Of a DNA stretch of 64,000 nucleotides, positions 33,317 through 42,540 are shown in pieces. The DNA lies in NCBI GenBank assembly GCA_027067955.1, contig JAMOUW010000083.1:1-64000 (forward strand), read 5' to 3'. Positions within the stretch are counted from its first letter, which is position 1. Each line of letters begins with the position of its first letter. A program made the translations under genes and the position numbers. The DNA is from Thermaceae bacterium. GTDB taxonomy: Bacteria; Deinococcota; Deinococci; Deinococcales; Marinithermaceae. Under the pieces are notes generated by a model, which had not been told where the DNA came from, ran no database searches, and saw only the letters and a list, made by a program, of their open reading frames with translations.

Positions 33317-35956
33317 ATGCGCCGTTTCGCCTGGATTTTTTGGATTGCGCTCGTGCTTTTTACCGCCTGTTCCGAGCCGCTGGCGGGTCTGCGCGTCAAC
33401 CCCGGGGAGGCGAGCGTGGAGCCCGGCGGCGAGCTGGTGTTTACATTTACCGGTGCGGCCGGGGACGATCTGGTATGGACTGCCCACTATGGAACGGTGG
33501 CCGTCAGGGATGGCGAGGTAATCTACCGGGCGCCCGCCTATGCCGTCGACGATGTGGTGGAGGCGGTGCGCTCCGGAGATCCGCGAGAGCGGGCCCGGGC
33601 GCTGGTGCGGGTTCGTGAGAACGGCGTTCTTTCCCCCCGGATACGGGTGAGCGGCGACCTGGCGCTCGTTTTCACCCGCCCCGGCGAGGAGCGGAGCCTG
33701 GACGTTGTGGTCTACGACGCTTCCGGTCAGCCCGATCCCGATGCTGCCGTCACCTTTTCCAGCGACGACCCCGACCGCGTTGCGGTGAAGGCGGCAGGCG
33801 GACAGCGGGCGATCGTGCGCGCGCTGAGCGGTGACGTGGGTACGGTGCGTTTGCGAGTGCGTTACAGGAACTCCGAGGCCTATGCCTGGGCGGTTGCCGC
33901 CAGGTTGCAACCCGGCGCGCGCCGCATCGAACCTTCCTGGATCGTTGCCGCGGAGTGGGAGCCGGACGCCTTCGCCTGGTCGGCGCTCACCCTGGTGCGC
34001 ACCCCCGAGACCGAGGCCCTTGTTCCCGGGCAGGTCGTCTTCAGCGGCGACCGCGCCGGGGTGTGGGGACGGGTGCGCTCGCTGCGGCTGGAGGAAGGCC
34101 GGGTGGTGCTGGACCTCGAGCCTGCGACCCTGAGCGATATTTTCCGCGAACTCGATTTCCGTATGAAGACGCCGGCCTACCGGGTGAAGCTTTCCTCCAC
34201 CGGGGCGGGATCCCTGCGGCTTCTCGGTCCGGGCGGGGAGGAGCGGTTGGTGCCGCCCCGGGAGTGCGCGGGGCTGCGTTCGCCTTTGCAGGAGTCCGGT
34301 GAACTGAGCGTAAGCGCCGTTGCGGAGCTGAAGATTAGCGGCGGCCGTCTCCGGCGGGCGCGCTGGGGGTTGGAGGTAACAGGGGAAACTCGTAGTGGAG
34401 CGATGGAGATCGATTTACCCGCGATGGGGGAGGGGCCTTGCGACCGGGTCGCCTGGCGGGTGAACCTGCCCCCCGCGAGCTGGTTGCTCTTCCCGGTGCA
34501 GTTGCGTCTGACGGGGCGGCGGGGGCTGTCCGCGGGCGCGGGTACCGCGGTGCTGACGCTGCCGCCGCTGCGCACCCGCTGGCATTTAGAGCGCGGCTGG
34601 CGGGATGCAGGGCCTATTCGCTCTCTTGCGGAGGCAGTCCCCGAGCTCCGGCCGGATGCGGGGCCCCGACTTCATTTTGCGGAGCCCGGCGAGTCCGCCG
34701 TTTCTGCGGGCGGGATGCTGGCGGTGCAGGCCCGCGCCCAGGTTCCGGGGAGAATTCTCGAGGCGGGGACGGGTTCCTCCTGGAGGTACGAACTCGATCT
34801 GCGAGCGGCTGCCGAAGGTGAGCTCGATCCCGCCGTCGCCGATTACCGGGGACCCGAATGGGAGCTCGCCTGGAAGGGTGCGCCGGAAGCCGGGGGGCGC
34901 ATCGAGGCGCTGCTCGCTGCGGCGGCCGGGTTCCCGCTACCACCGGTCCAGCCGGCCCCCGAGAAGTCGCTGGTCCTGGGTTCCTCCCCGCGGGTCTGGG
35001 CGCACCTGGATACCGGCGGCATGCGTCGCGTGGACCTGGGCAACAGCGAGACCGGTTCCGCGGCCCGTTTCAACTTCGAGGCCGAGCCGCGATCCAGCGG
35101 CCGCGTGGAGCTATGGTTGCGGGGCGGCGCCTGTGAGGTCGCGGCGGAGTGCTTCGAGGGATCGTTGGAACGGGTCGCGTCGGTGGCGTTTCCCGGCGGG
35201 CCCCTCTTCTGGCGGCCCGAGAAGAAGGATCGCGGCGTTTACGAAGTTTTCCTGCGCTACCGGCTGGGTGCAGCCGGTAGCGAGCTACCCTACGCTGCCC
35301 GCCCGCCCGAGCCGCTGCTTACCGTAGCGGGGCCGGATCTGCAGGGGTTGCCGCTGGACGTCAGGCTCATCGGCAGGCCGGGGGGGGCTGCGGTGGGGGT
35401 TTTGAGTTACACCAACGACGCGCTTCCCGCCGTCGCCCCGGATGGGCGGCCGGTGGAGCTCACCAGTACCCTGCGTGTCTGGACCCCCGCGGACGGGAGC
35501 CTGCAAGCCCTGCCACGGCAGCTGGCGCTTGCCGCGGGGCGCACGGGTTACCATCGCCTTAGCGCCGTCTGCCCCAAGACCCCGGGGGTCTACCGGGAGG
35601 AGCTCCCGGTGTTCACCAACGATCCGGAGCAGCCGGAGCTGGTGCTGCCAGCACTGCTGATTTGTGACGGAACGCCTGTCCCCGCACCCGCGCTCGAGGC
35701 CGAAGAGGACGTGGGACCCGCGCCCTTCGAGGCGCACCTGCGGCTCGGCTTGCGTGCGCCGTCCGCGGACTTAACTTGCAGCCTCGACTTCGGTGACGGC
35801 AGCCCCCCCGTCAGCTGGCCTGCGGGTTCCTGTCCTGAAAGCGCCACGGTGAAGCACGTCTACGCGCGGCCGGGGGTGTACCAGGCCGTGTTGCTTGTAG
35901 GTGATGCCGCCGGGGATCCGCTCGATCTGGCCTTCGTGTTCCTGCGGGTGGACTGA
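33317..35956 (+). CDS. Large lipoprotein with C-terminal PKD-like domain
   Basis: 879 residues. Lipoprotein signal MRRFAWIFWIALVLFTAC. The first 190 residues look like Ig-like repeats (LRVNPGEASVEPGGELVFTF, AVTFSSDDPDRVAVKAAGG). The last ~90 (DLTCSLDFGDGSPPVSWPAG ... VKHVYARPGVYQAVLLV) form a PKD domain. Between them is a long beta-rich part without a recognised family. The start at 33317 has GAGGGA 7 nt upstream; ATG 33311 lies too close to it. The protein likely coats the outer surface. Confidence 0.75.
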   Translation: MRRFAWIFWIALVLFTACSEPLAGLRVNPGEASVEPGGELVFTFTGAAGDDLVWTAHYGTVAVRDGEVIYRAPAYAVDDVVEAVRSGDPRERARALVRVRENGVLSPRIRVSGDLALVFTRPGEERSLDVVVYDASGQPDPDAAVTFSSDDPDRVAVKAAGGQRAIVRALSGDVGTVRLRVRYRNSEAYAWAVAARLQPGARRIEPSWIVAAEWEPDAFAWSALTLVRTPETEALVPGQVVFSGDRAGVWGRVRSLRLEEGRVVLDLEPATLSDIFRELDFRMKTPAYRVKLSSTGAGSLRLLGPGGEERLVPPRECAGLRSPLQESGELSVSAVAELKISGGRLRRARWGLEVTGETRSGAMEIDLPAMGEGPCDRVAWRVNLPPASWLLFPVQLRLTGRRGLSAGAGTAVLTLPPLRTRWHLERGWRDAGPIRSLAEAVPELRPDAGPRLHFAEPGESAVSAGGMLAVQARAQVPGRILEAGTGSSWRYELDLRAAAEGELDPAVADYRGPEWELAWKGAPEAGGRIEALLAAAAGFPLPPVQPAPEKSLVLGSSPRVWAHLDTGGMRRVDLGNSETGSAARFNFEAEPRSSGRVELWLRGGACEVAAECFEGSLERVASVAFPGGPLFWRPEKKDRGVYEVFLRYRLGAAGSELPYAARPPEPLLTVAGPDLQGLPLDVRLIGRPGGAAVGVLSYTNDALPAVAPDGRPVELTSTLRVWTPADGSLQALPRQLALAAGRTGYHRLSAVCPKTPGVYREELPVFTNDPEQPELVLPALLICDGTPVPAPALEAEEDVGPAPFEAHLRLGLRAPSADLTCSLDFGDGSPPVSWPAGSCPESATVKHVYARPGVYQAVLLVGDAAGDPLDLAFVFLRVD

Positions 35957-35957
35957 G

Positions 35958-38222
35958 CTAGTCGCGCAGGTAGACCACCGAAACACCGTGGCCGCCTTCG
36001 TGCGGCAGAGCGTCGTGGAATCGCGCCACGCGCTTGTCGCGGCGCAGGAAGTTCTGGATCTCCCGGCGCAGCACGCCCGTTCCCTTGCCGTGCAGAATGC
36101 GCACCGGCGAGTTTCCGGTGGCCGCCGCTTCGTTGAGGAAGTCGTGGACCGCCTCGAGCGCTTCGGCCGCGGTGAGCCCGCGCACGTTCAGTTCGGTTTC
36201 GAAGCCCGAATCCACCACCACCGCCTGCTTGGGGCGCGGCGCTCCTTTGCCGCGGGGGCGCAGCTCGGCGGTGGGTACGCGTATCTTTACCTGGCCTATC
36301 TGGACCAGGGTTTGTTCGCCCTCCACGCGCACCACCCGGCCCTTCTGGTGGTAGCTGGGGACCTCTACCAGCATGCCCGGCTCGAGCCCCGGCAGGGGGT
36401 TGGCTTCCGCGTTCCGGCGCGGCTTGGTGCGCTCGCGGATTTTCATCACCTCGCGCAGGGCGTCGCGTTTTTGCGATTCCCCCCCGCGCGCCTTGGCCCG
36501 CAGTTCGCGGATCTGGCGGTGGGCGGCCTCCAGTAGGCGGTCGGCCTCGGCGCGCGCGGCCTCCAGCAGCTCGCGGCGTTCCTCCTCGATGCGGCCCAGG
36601 CGCTCGTCTAGCTCGGCGCGGGCCGCGGCCGCCTCCCGCCGGGCCCGTTCCGCTGCGGCGAGCTGTTTTTCCATCTCCGCCTGCTGGCGTTCCAGGCGCT
36701 CGAGCAGCTCCTCGACCCGCACCCCGCTTTCGCCCAGTGCCTCTTCGGCGGCGCGGATCACGTTCTCGTCAAAGCCCAGCCGCCGCGCCACCGCCAGCGC
36801 GTAACTGCGCCCGGGCACCCCCACCTGCAGGCGGTAGGTGGGGCTGAGATCGCCCACTTCGAAACCCATGCTGGCGTTTTCCAGCCCCGGCGCGCTGCCT
36901 GCCAGCGCCTTGAGCGGGGTCAGGTGGGTGGTGATCACTCCCCGCGCCCCCCGCTCGAGCAGGGCCAGAATGACCGCCCGCGCCAGCGCCGCCCCTTCCT
37001 CGGGGTCGGTTCCCGACCCCAGCTCGTCGATGAGCACCAGGGTGCTTTCGTCAGCCGTGGCGAGTATGCGGCCGAGCTTTTGCAGGTGCGCGGCGAAGGT
37101 GGAGAGGTTGGCTTCCAGGCTTTGCTCGTCGCCAATGTCCACCTCAAGCCGCCGCGCCCAGCCCAGCTCGGCGGCCTGGGCGGCCACGAACAGCCCCGCC
37201 TGGTGCATGAGCACCGCCAGACCCAGGGTTTTGAGCAGTACCGTCTTCCCTCCCATGTTGGGCCCGGTAACGAGCAGGATGCGTGTGCGCTCGTCGAGGT
37301 GGATGTCGTTGGCGACGGGGTCTTTGAGCAGCGGGTGGCGCGCCTGCGCCAGATGGTAGCTCCCCGGCCGGCCCTCGCGGGCGGGGGCGAGGTTCCAGTC
37401 CTCGGCCAGCCGCGCCGCCGCCCGCGCCATGTCCAGCCAGGCCACGGCATCGAGCGTGTTCGCCAGCTCGCCGTCGCTCGCCAGCAGTCCCGCCAGCTCC
37501 GCCAGCACCTTGAGCACTTCCGCCTCTTCTTCGAGGCGCAGGCGCGCCAGCTCGTTGTTGAGCGGTACCACCGCCGCCGGTTCCATAAAGACCGTCGCGC
37601 CCGTGTCGGACTGCGCCAGCACGATGCCCCCCAGCTGGCGCTGTTGCTGCGCGCGTACGGGTATTACGTAGCGGTCGCGCCGCAGGGTTACGTAGCGTTC
37701 CTGAATGGCCTCGGGGTGCGCGTCCATGGCGGCTTCGAGGCGCTGGATAATGCGTTCGCGCAGCGGGTTCAGGCTGCGTCTTATTCGTTTCAGTTTCGGG
37801 GTGGCGTCGTCCTTTACCTCGCCCGCCTCGTCCAGCGCCTCCGCCACCCGCCTCCTGAAGAGCGTGTGTTCGCCTATGCGCGCGGCAAAACGGCCGAGTT
37901 CGGCGGCTTTTGCGCTGAGGATTTCGTGTTTCAGATCGGCCGCGCTCGTAAGCGTGGAGGCGGTTTCCACCAGCTCCAGCCCCTCGGGCCGCTCGCCGCG
38001 CCGGATGCGCTCGAGCAGCGGGCGAGGGTCGAAGATGCCCCCCAGGCGGTAGCCCAGCGCCGCCGCCTCGCGCACCGCCGCACGGAAGCGGGATGCGGCG
38101 GCGGGGTCGGAAAAGGGCGCCCAGATCCGGGCGCGGTCCTCGCCCAGGCGTGTGGCTACGCGGTCGGCCAGGGCCCGGCGCACGCTCTCGAAGCCCAGAG
38201 TCTGAAGTACGGCGTCATCCAC
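35958..38222 (-). CDS. mutS2: Endonuclease MutS2
   Basis: 754 residues. The MutS ATPase core has Walker A GPNMGGKT near residue 325, Walker B LVLIDELGSGTDPEEG and THLTPLKALA; no mismatch-recognition domain. A long Arg/Glu coiled coil (~500-600) is followed by a C-terminal Smr nuclease domain (VRGLTAAEALEAVHDFLNEA ... ILHGKGTGVLR). It splits stalled ribosomes or branched DNA in other bacteria. Start is GTG 38222. It meets the large lipoprotein gene tail to tail with one base between. Confidence 0.95.
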   Translation of the reverse strand: MDDAVLQTLGFESVRRALADRVATRLGEDRARIWAPFSDPAAASRFRAAVREAAALGYRLGGIFDPRPLLERIRRGERPEGLELVETASTLTSAADLKHEILSAKAAELGRFAARIGEHTLFRRRVAEALDEAGEVKDDATPKLKRIRRSLNPLRERIIQRLEAAMDAHPEAIQERYVTLRRDRYVIPVRAQQQRQLGGIVLAQSDTGATVFMEPAAVVPLNNELARLRLEEEAEVLKVLAELAGLLASDGELANTLDAVAWLDMARAAARLAEDWNLAPAREGRPGSYHLAQARHPLLKDPVANDIHLDERTRILLVTGPNMGGKTVLLKTLGLAVLMHQAGLFVAAQAAELGWARRLEVDIGDEQSLEANLSTFAAHLQKLGRILATADESTLVLIDELGSGTDPEEGAALARAVILALLERGARGVITTHLTPLKALAGSAPGLENASMGFEVGDLSPTYRLQVGVPGRSYALAVARRLGFDENVIRAAEEALGESGVRVEELLERLERQQAEMEKQLAAAERARREAAAARAELDERLGRIEEERRELLEAARAEADRLLEAAHRQIRELRAKARGGESQKRDALREVMKIRERTKPRRNAEANPLPGLEPGMLVEVPSYHQKGRVVRVEGEQTLVQIGQVKIRVPTAELRPRGKGAPRPKQAVVVDSGFETELNVRGLTAAEALEAVHDFLNEAAATGNSPVRILHGKGTGVLRREIQNFLRRDKRVARFHDALPHEGGHGVSVVYLRD

Positions 38223-38297
38223 GGCTTACCCCCACCAACTATACCCGTTCCGTTTTTCATCTTTTCCACCGCTGCCGGGGACTATACTAAACCAGGT

Positions 38298-39275
38298 ATG
38301 GAAGACGAAATCAGCTTGCGCGACCTCTATTTGATCCTCAAGCGGCAAAGCCGCTGGATCCTGACGATCACGGTGCTCGTTACCGTGGCCGCCTTCGCGG
38401 TCAGCAGCCTTCTGCCGCCGACCTACGAGAGCGAGGCCGTGGCCCAGGCGCTGGTGTTCAGCCAGGACGGCACCGAGCTCGAGTTCCCGGCGGCCGCCTA
38501 CGTCTTCCGCACGCTTCCCGCGGGCGCCGCGCTGGGCGTGGGGTTCAGCAAGCAGATAGAAACAGAGGGGCCCTACGTCGCCCGCGTCGTCGGCGACGCC
38601 CCCGTAAAGGTAAAGGCGCGTTTCGACGACAAGAAGAACCTGCTTACCATCATCGTGCGCGGCAGGGACGCCCGGGAGGCGCAGCAGTTTGCGCGCGATC
38701 TCATCAGCGCCTTTGACGACTACGTCAAGGACCGCGTTTTTCAGAGTGCGGGGGCCAACCTGGCCGGGGCTCTCGCCCAGTCGCGCCTCAAGCTGCGTTC
38801 GGTGCGGTCGCAGATCGGCGAGCTGGAGTCGTCTCTCGAGAGGGTGCCGCACGTGACCGCTAGCGAGGTCGCGCAGGCGGCGCTCGAGGCCGTCGAAATC
38901 CCCCCGAACGTGGCCAGGGCCAGCAACCCGGCGCTGGCGTATCTGGGGATAGAGCTGGCCAAGCAGCAGGCGCAGCTCGCGAGCCTCAACGCCGAGATAG
39001 CCTCCCTGGAAGCGCTAGCCGCGGATCCCGCGCAGCTGCGCCGCCTCAGCGAGCAGGTGGCCCAGGTGAACGTGCTCAGCCCCCCGGCGGTACCCGAAAG
39101 GCCCGTTTCACCCCGGGTGCTGCTAAATACCGCGCTAGCGGCAATGCTGGCGTTGATGTTCGCGGTGTTCCTGGCCTTCCTGCGGGAGGCGATCGCCACC
39201 GAGCCCGCCGTTAGCGCAGTACCCGCCCCGGCTTCACGCGCAGAGCGCGACGGAGCGGCAGCCACGCCGAAATGA
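38298..39275 (+). CDS. Wzz-like chain-length determinant family protein
   Basis: 325 residues. EISLRDLYLILKRQSRWILTITVLVTVAAFAVSSLL at the N-terminus and VLLNTALAAMLALMFAVFLAFLREA near the C-terminus are the two membrane helices of the Wzz/PCP fold, with a helical extracytoplasmic part and the conserved VPERPVSPRVLLN before TM2. It would regulate polysaccharide chain length, but no glycosyltransferase genes are nearby. TATACT lies 9 nt before the ATG. Its last 65 bp overlap the convergent permease gene. Confidence 0.8.
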   Translation: MEDEISLRDLYLILKRQSRWILTITVLVTVAAFAVSSLLPPTYESEAVAQALVFSQDGTELEFPAAAYVFRTLPAGAALGVGFSKQIETEGPYVARVVGDAPVKVKARFDDKKNLLTIIVRGRDAREAQQFARDLISAFDDYVKDRVFQSAGANLAGALAQSRLKLRSVRSQIGELESSLERVPHVTASEVAQAALEAVEIPPNVARASNPALAYLGIELAKQQAQLASLNAEIASLEALAADPAQLRRLSEQVAQVNVLSPPAVPERPVSPRVLLNTALAAMLALMFAVFLAFLREAIATEPAVSAVPAPASRAERDGAAATPK

Positions 39276-40338
39276 GCACCATCGCGAACGCCAGCCCGCT
39301 CACCCAGACGAAATCGCTAAGCTGCATCTGAACCGGCAGGCTGGTGATGAAGTAGAGCTCGCCGGGAATCGTCACCGGCCGCAGCGCAAAGTAGCTCGAA
39401 AGCGCCCAGCCGAGCAGATCGCCCAGCAGCACCCCCGCGCCCCCCAGGAGCACGGCCTCGAGCGCGAAGGCCCCCGCTACCTGACCCGCACCCGCTCCCA
39501 AAACGCGCAGGATGGCTATATCCGCCTTCTTTTCCAGCACCACCAGCACGAGCACGTTGGCTATGCCCAGCGCCGCCACCACCACTATCAGGAAAACCAC
39601 GATCCCGATAACCTTCTTCTGCAAAGCCAGCTGCTCGATGAGGGTGCGGTTGGCGTCCTGCCAGGTCCGCGCCAGGTACTTGCCGGTGGCTTCCAGTCGC
39701 TCGGCCACCTCCGGGGCCTTTTCCGGCTCGGCCAAACGCAGGTGCCAGCCTCCGATGGCTCCGGGCGTTTCCAGCAGCTCCCGGACGTCGGCTAGCGTGG
39801 TGAAGGCGAAGACCGAGTCTATCAGGTAGTTCCCGGTAACAAAACGGTCGCGCATTCGCAGCCGGTGCCGTTTTTGGTTGACCGAAAGAGCGAATATCGT
39901 ATCGCCCGGCCAGGCACCCAGGGAGCGAGCCAGGGCCCCGCCGAGCACGACCTCGCCCGGGGCCAGCCCCTCGATCTCCAGCCCCGGGTACACGGCTGCG
40001 GCTCCGGGGCCTACGCCTATCAGGGTGCCGAAGTCCACTCCCGCGCTCCTGCCTCTGGTCGCCCGCCGGGTGAGCAGCGCCTTGGCTATTAGAACCGGGG
40101 TCGCGGCGACTATCTGCGGGTGCTCCGGTCTGGTTGTATCCTGCGGATCCAGCACGGTGAGCGTCACGTGCGGCACCGCCCGCAGCGTGGCGGCGACCAG
40201 GCCGGCGGTGAAACCGTTGGTGAGCGATAGCGCGGTGGTCAGCACGGCCACACCCGCGGCCACCCCCAGTATGGTGATCAGGCTCTGGGTTTTGCGGAAG
40301 GTCAGGTGTTTGAGGGCCAGGAACCAGGCGAAACGCAC
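39211..40338 (-). CDS. FtsX-like ABC transporter permease (LolC/E-MacB type)
   Basis: 375 residues. One N-terminal helix (LITILGVAAGVAVLTTALSL), an outside MacB-PCD domain and three C-terminal helices (VVFLIVVVAALGIANVLVLVVLEKK, AFALEAVLLGGAGVLLGDLLG, FAMVLISAWLPL). The arrangement fits LolC/LolE/MacB. The ATPase is not next to it. Start is GTG 40338 with TAGGGT 5 nt upstream (leaderless). Downstream the end overlaps Wzz by 65 bp. Confidence 0.83.
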   Translation of the reverse strand: MRFAWFLALKHLTFRKTQSLITILGVAAGVAVLTTALSLTNGFTAGLVAATLRAVPHVTLTVLDPQDTTRPEHPQIVAATPVLIAKALLTRRATRGRSAGVDFGTLIGVGPGAAAVYPGLEIEGLAPGEVVLGGALARSLGAWPGDTIFALSVNQKRHRLRMRDRFVTGNYLIDSVFAFTTLADVRELLETPGAIGGWHLRLAEPEKAPEVAERLEATGKYLARTWQDANRTLIEQLALQKKVIGIVVFLIVVVAALGIANVLVLVVLEKKADIAILRVLGAGAGQVAGAFALEAVLLGGAGVLLGDLLGWALSSYFALRPVTIPGELYFITSLPVQMQLSDFVWVSGLAFAMVLISAWLPLRRALRVKPGRVLR

Positions 40339-40346
40339 GCTTTACC

Positions 40347-40781
40347 CTACCGCCCGCGTCGCAGCACGGTTATGCGCACCCGCCGCACGCCCCATTTGAG
40401 CGCCAGCGAGCGGTCCGGCATCCAGACGTCTATCTGCTGGCGTTTGCGTTTGTGCATGGTGTCCTCGACGATGAAGACCACGTCCCTGAGCATGGTGTTG
40501 AAACGGCCCTTGCCCCGGCCCGTGCGCCAGTCACCCAGGTCTTCTAGCTTCACCATGGAGCCGTAGGGCAGGTCGGAACCCAGCAGATCGCGGCTCACCG
40601 CGATGATGCCAAAGCGGGTGCGGGCCCCGGTGGCGGTCACGAAGGGGGTGCTGTCGGTTTCGCGCATCGAAGAGGTATAGGCCGTTGCTTTGAGCACGAG
40701 AACGGCGGGGCCCGCAGCCTGCACGCCCAGCGACAGCAGGCCGGCCAGCAAGATCAGGGCTAGATTTCGCGTCCACCGCAT
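40347..40781 (-). CDS. Exported 3D-domain protein
   Basis: 144 residues. Signal peptide MRWTRNLALILLAGLLSLGVQA. The rest is a 3D (DPBB) domain named after three Asp: TAYTSS, VTATGAR, GIIAVSRDLL, VFIVEDTM and QQIDVWMPDRSLALKWG are all visible. Such domains occur in MltA-like transglycosylases and Rpf-type factors. Possibly acts on peptidoglycan. It starts the unit with the permease, 8 bp before it. Confidence 0.82.
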   Translation of the reverse strand: MRWTRNLALILLAGLLSLGVQAAGPAVLVLKATAYTSSMRETDSTPFVTATGARTRFGIIAVSRDLLGSDLPYGSMVKLEDLGDWRTGRGKGRFNTMLRDVVFIVEDTMHKRKRQQIDVWMPDRSLALKWGVRRVRITVLRRGR

Positions 40782-40812
40782 ACCCCGTGCCTCCCAAGCG
40801 CAAGTGTAGAGA

Positions 40813-40867
40813 AAAACAAATAAATTGTTTTAGAATTCGGGCCCGTTTCTCTCATTTTTAGAGACAC
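40813..40867. repeat. Two inverted repeats in an AT-rich island
   Basis: AAAACAA-N5-TTGTTTT (40813-40831) and an 8-bp hairpin with one mismatch, GTTTCTCT...AGAGACAC (40845-40867), between divergent genes. They may be operators or termination signals; no family of binding protein is suggested. Confidence 0.4.
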
Positions 40868-40930
40868 CCGCGGCACGCGCCCGATAACGTGTGCAACCGA
40901 TGCGGTAACGGCGGTCCTTTCGAAGCATGC

Positions 40931-40936
40931 TAGACT
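40931..40936 (+). promoter_or_regulatory. Extended -10 of the membrane protein gene
   Basis: TGCTAGACT (extended -10) 34 nt before ATG 40970. No clear -35. Confidence 0.4.
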
Positions 40937-40969
40937 GTTACTAGGTTGGAGAAGGGAACGGATGTTCTC

Positions 40970-41644
40970 ATGAAGACTGCCTGGCGGCAAGGGGTTGGAC
41001 TCGGACTGGTGGCGCTGGGAGTGGTTTATCTCATCGGCCGCGCGCCCCGGGGCCCGGGCTGGCTCTGGGGGGTCCTCGGGGGCGCGCTCTTCCTTTGCCT
41101 GGCTGGCTGCGGCGCGCCCGCTGCTGCGGCGGCCCTGGGCGCGAGTTTGCTGGGCTGGGCACTGGGCGCCTTCGCCGCTGACCATACGGGGCTGGAGTCC
41201 CTCAAGCTGGTGGGAACCGGGCTGGGGCTGGGCCTTTGGGGCTGGCTGGAGCGGCGGGAGGCGGCCACCTGGGGTGGCGGGGCGCTGCTTGCGGCCGGGG
41301 CCCTGGTCTTTCTCTGGGAATCGCCCGGCGGCAGCATTCTGGCGTTGCTGCTGCTGGCCCTGGGCGCCTATCTGCTGCTGCGGCCGGGGGCTTACCCCTC
41401 CGCGGCTCCCGTTCGGGCGGACGCGCCCGGAGAACAGGTGTACCGTGCGCTCGTGGGCTGGCGCAACCGGCGGGCCGCCGAGCTGGGCGTGCTTAACACC
41501 GGGTTGCTTTCCGATGCCGAACTGGGTTGTATAGCCGCGCTGCAAAACCCCGCCGATCCCGGGGAGATTGCGGACTGCCTGGAAAACGGCGGCGCTGAGC
41601 GCGCCGCCGAGATCGCCGGGGTGCTGGGTTCGCTCAGGGAGTGA
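40970..41644 (+). CDS. Membrane protein of unknown function
   Basis: 224 residues with about five hydrophobic Gly/Leu/Ala-rich segments and a charged C-terminal part of about 80 residues that includes RALVGWRNRRAAELGVLNTGLLSDAELGCIAAL. Start ATG 40970 is chosen over TTG 40946, although a good ribosome site is not present. The stop overlaps the convergent lipoprotein gene by 11 bp. No family seen. Confidence 0.6.
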   Translation: MKTAWRQGVGLGLVALGVVYLIGRAPRGPGWLWGVLGGALFLCLAGCGAPAAAAALGASLLGWALGAFAADHTGLESLKLVGTGLGLGLWGWLERREAATWGGGALLAAGALVFLWESPGGSILALLLLALGAYLLLRPGAYPSAAPVRADAPGEQVYRALVGWRNRRAAELGVLNTGLLSDAELGCIAALQNPADPGEIADCLENGGAERAAEIAGVLGSLRE

Positions 41645-42419
41645 CCAGAAGCGTATACTCCCCGCTCTTTATTCCGTCGTCGCATTTCCCGTTGTCGCTC
41701 ACGCCGTCGTCGCAAAAGCCTGCCAGCGCGCCGTTGCCGTGGGTTTGCACCAAGACCAGGTCTCCATTGCGCAGATCACTGAAGGACTCGCCGGGCTCGA
41801 GCACGATTTTCGTATCCTGACCCCGGACCACCTTGGCCCGGGCATGCACGGTTTCCCCGCCCTGTAGTTCCAGCTTGGCCGTGGCGGAGCCGGTGTATTT
41901 CCAGCTGTCCAGCTGCCTCAGGAAGAGCAGCGCTCCCGACGCCGTGGCGCTGAAGTCTCCCGCGGGCAGGGGGCCGTTGCGGGTGACCGCGCGCACGCGC
42001 GCCACGGTGGGGTCGTGGCTCAGGTTCGTCACCTCGATATAGGCCATGCCGAAGCTGGCTGGCAGGTTGATCGAGTAAACCGGGGTGGGGTTGATGCCCA
42101 GAGAGCCGCTTCCGTCCAGCACCTCGGGCTCTGGCGCGGTGAAGTAGCGGCGGCTAACCGTCTGCGCGTAGAGCACGTCGTTGGCGTCGTAAACGCGCAG
42201 CCGCAGCGATCCTGCGGCTGCGTTGGTCACGTCGGTAACGTCGACGCGCAAGGGGCTCGAGCCCACCAGCAGGCTGAAGCGGGCCGACTCGCCTTCTCCC
42301 AGCAGCTCCGATTCCACGCCCGAACCGCCCACCGGAACGGTGGTGTCCGGGAGGATTATCTGAATTTGGCAGGCGGTAAGGATTCCCGCCAGCAACACTA
42401 CAAGCGACCACTTTTTCAT
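41634..42419 (-). CDS. Lipoprotein, paralogue of the next gene
   Basis: 261 residues. Lipobox LTAC after MKKWSLVVLLAG. Beta-rich mature part contains VYSINLPASFGMAYIEVTNLS, WKYTGSATAKLEL and a Cys-containing end AGFCDDGVSDNGKCDDGIKSGEYTL. The same landmarks occur in the protein encoded at 42541-43356, so these are tandem paralogues. The two Cys near the end could form a disulfide outside the membrane. Function unknown. Confidence 0.7.
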   Translation of the reverse strand: MKKWSLVVLLAGILTACQIQIILPDTTVPVGGSGVESELLGEGESARFSLLVGSSPLRVDVTDVTNAAAGSLRLRVYDANDVLYAQTVSRRYFTAPEPEVLDGSGSLGINPTPVYSINLPASFGMAYIEVTNLSHDPTVARVRAVTRNGPLPAGDFSATASGALLFLRQLDSWKYTGSATAKLELQGGETVHARAKVVRGQDTKIVLEPGESFSDLRNGDLVLVQTHGNGALAGFCDDGVSDNGKCDDGIKSGEYTLLVTP

Positions 42420-42492
42420 CAGAACCCTCCTGATTTCATTATTATCGAAGCCCCCGGGTTTTTCATATGAAGACGGTTAAGAGAAATTAAAG

Positions 42493-42515
42493 AGCCCCGC
42501 CAGTTTGGCGGGGCT
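42493..42515 (-). terminator. Terminator between the two paralogous lipoprotein genes
   Basis: AGCCCCGCCA-GTT-TGGCGGGGCT, 10-bp stem, followed on the minus strand by CTTTAATTTC; 25 nt beyond the stop of the upstream paralogue. It shows the two genes are transcribed separately. Confidence 0.8.
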
Positions 42516-42540
42516 TTGGCGTTTGCTAATCGTACCCGAA

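Noticed and set aside
32471-33910. Minus-strand frame of ~480 codons across GDPD and the large lipoprotein
   Set aside because: Arg/Pro/Ala-rich antisense of two recognised genes.
36924-38297. Plus-strand extension before the Wzz-like gene
   Set aside because: It lies antisense to mutS2; homology starts at ATG 38298 with its own TATACT box.
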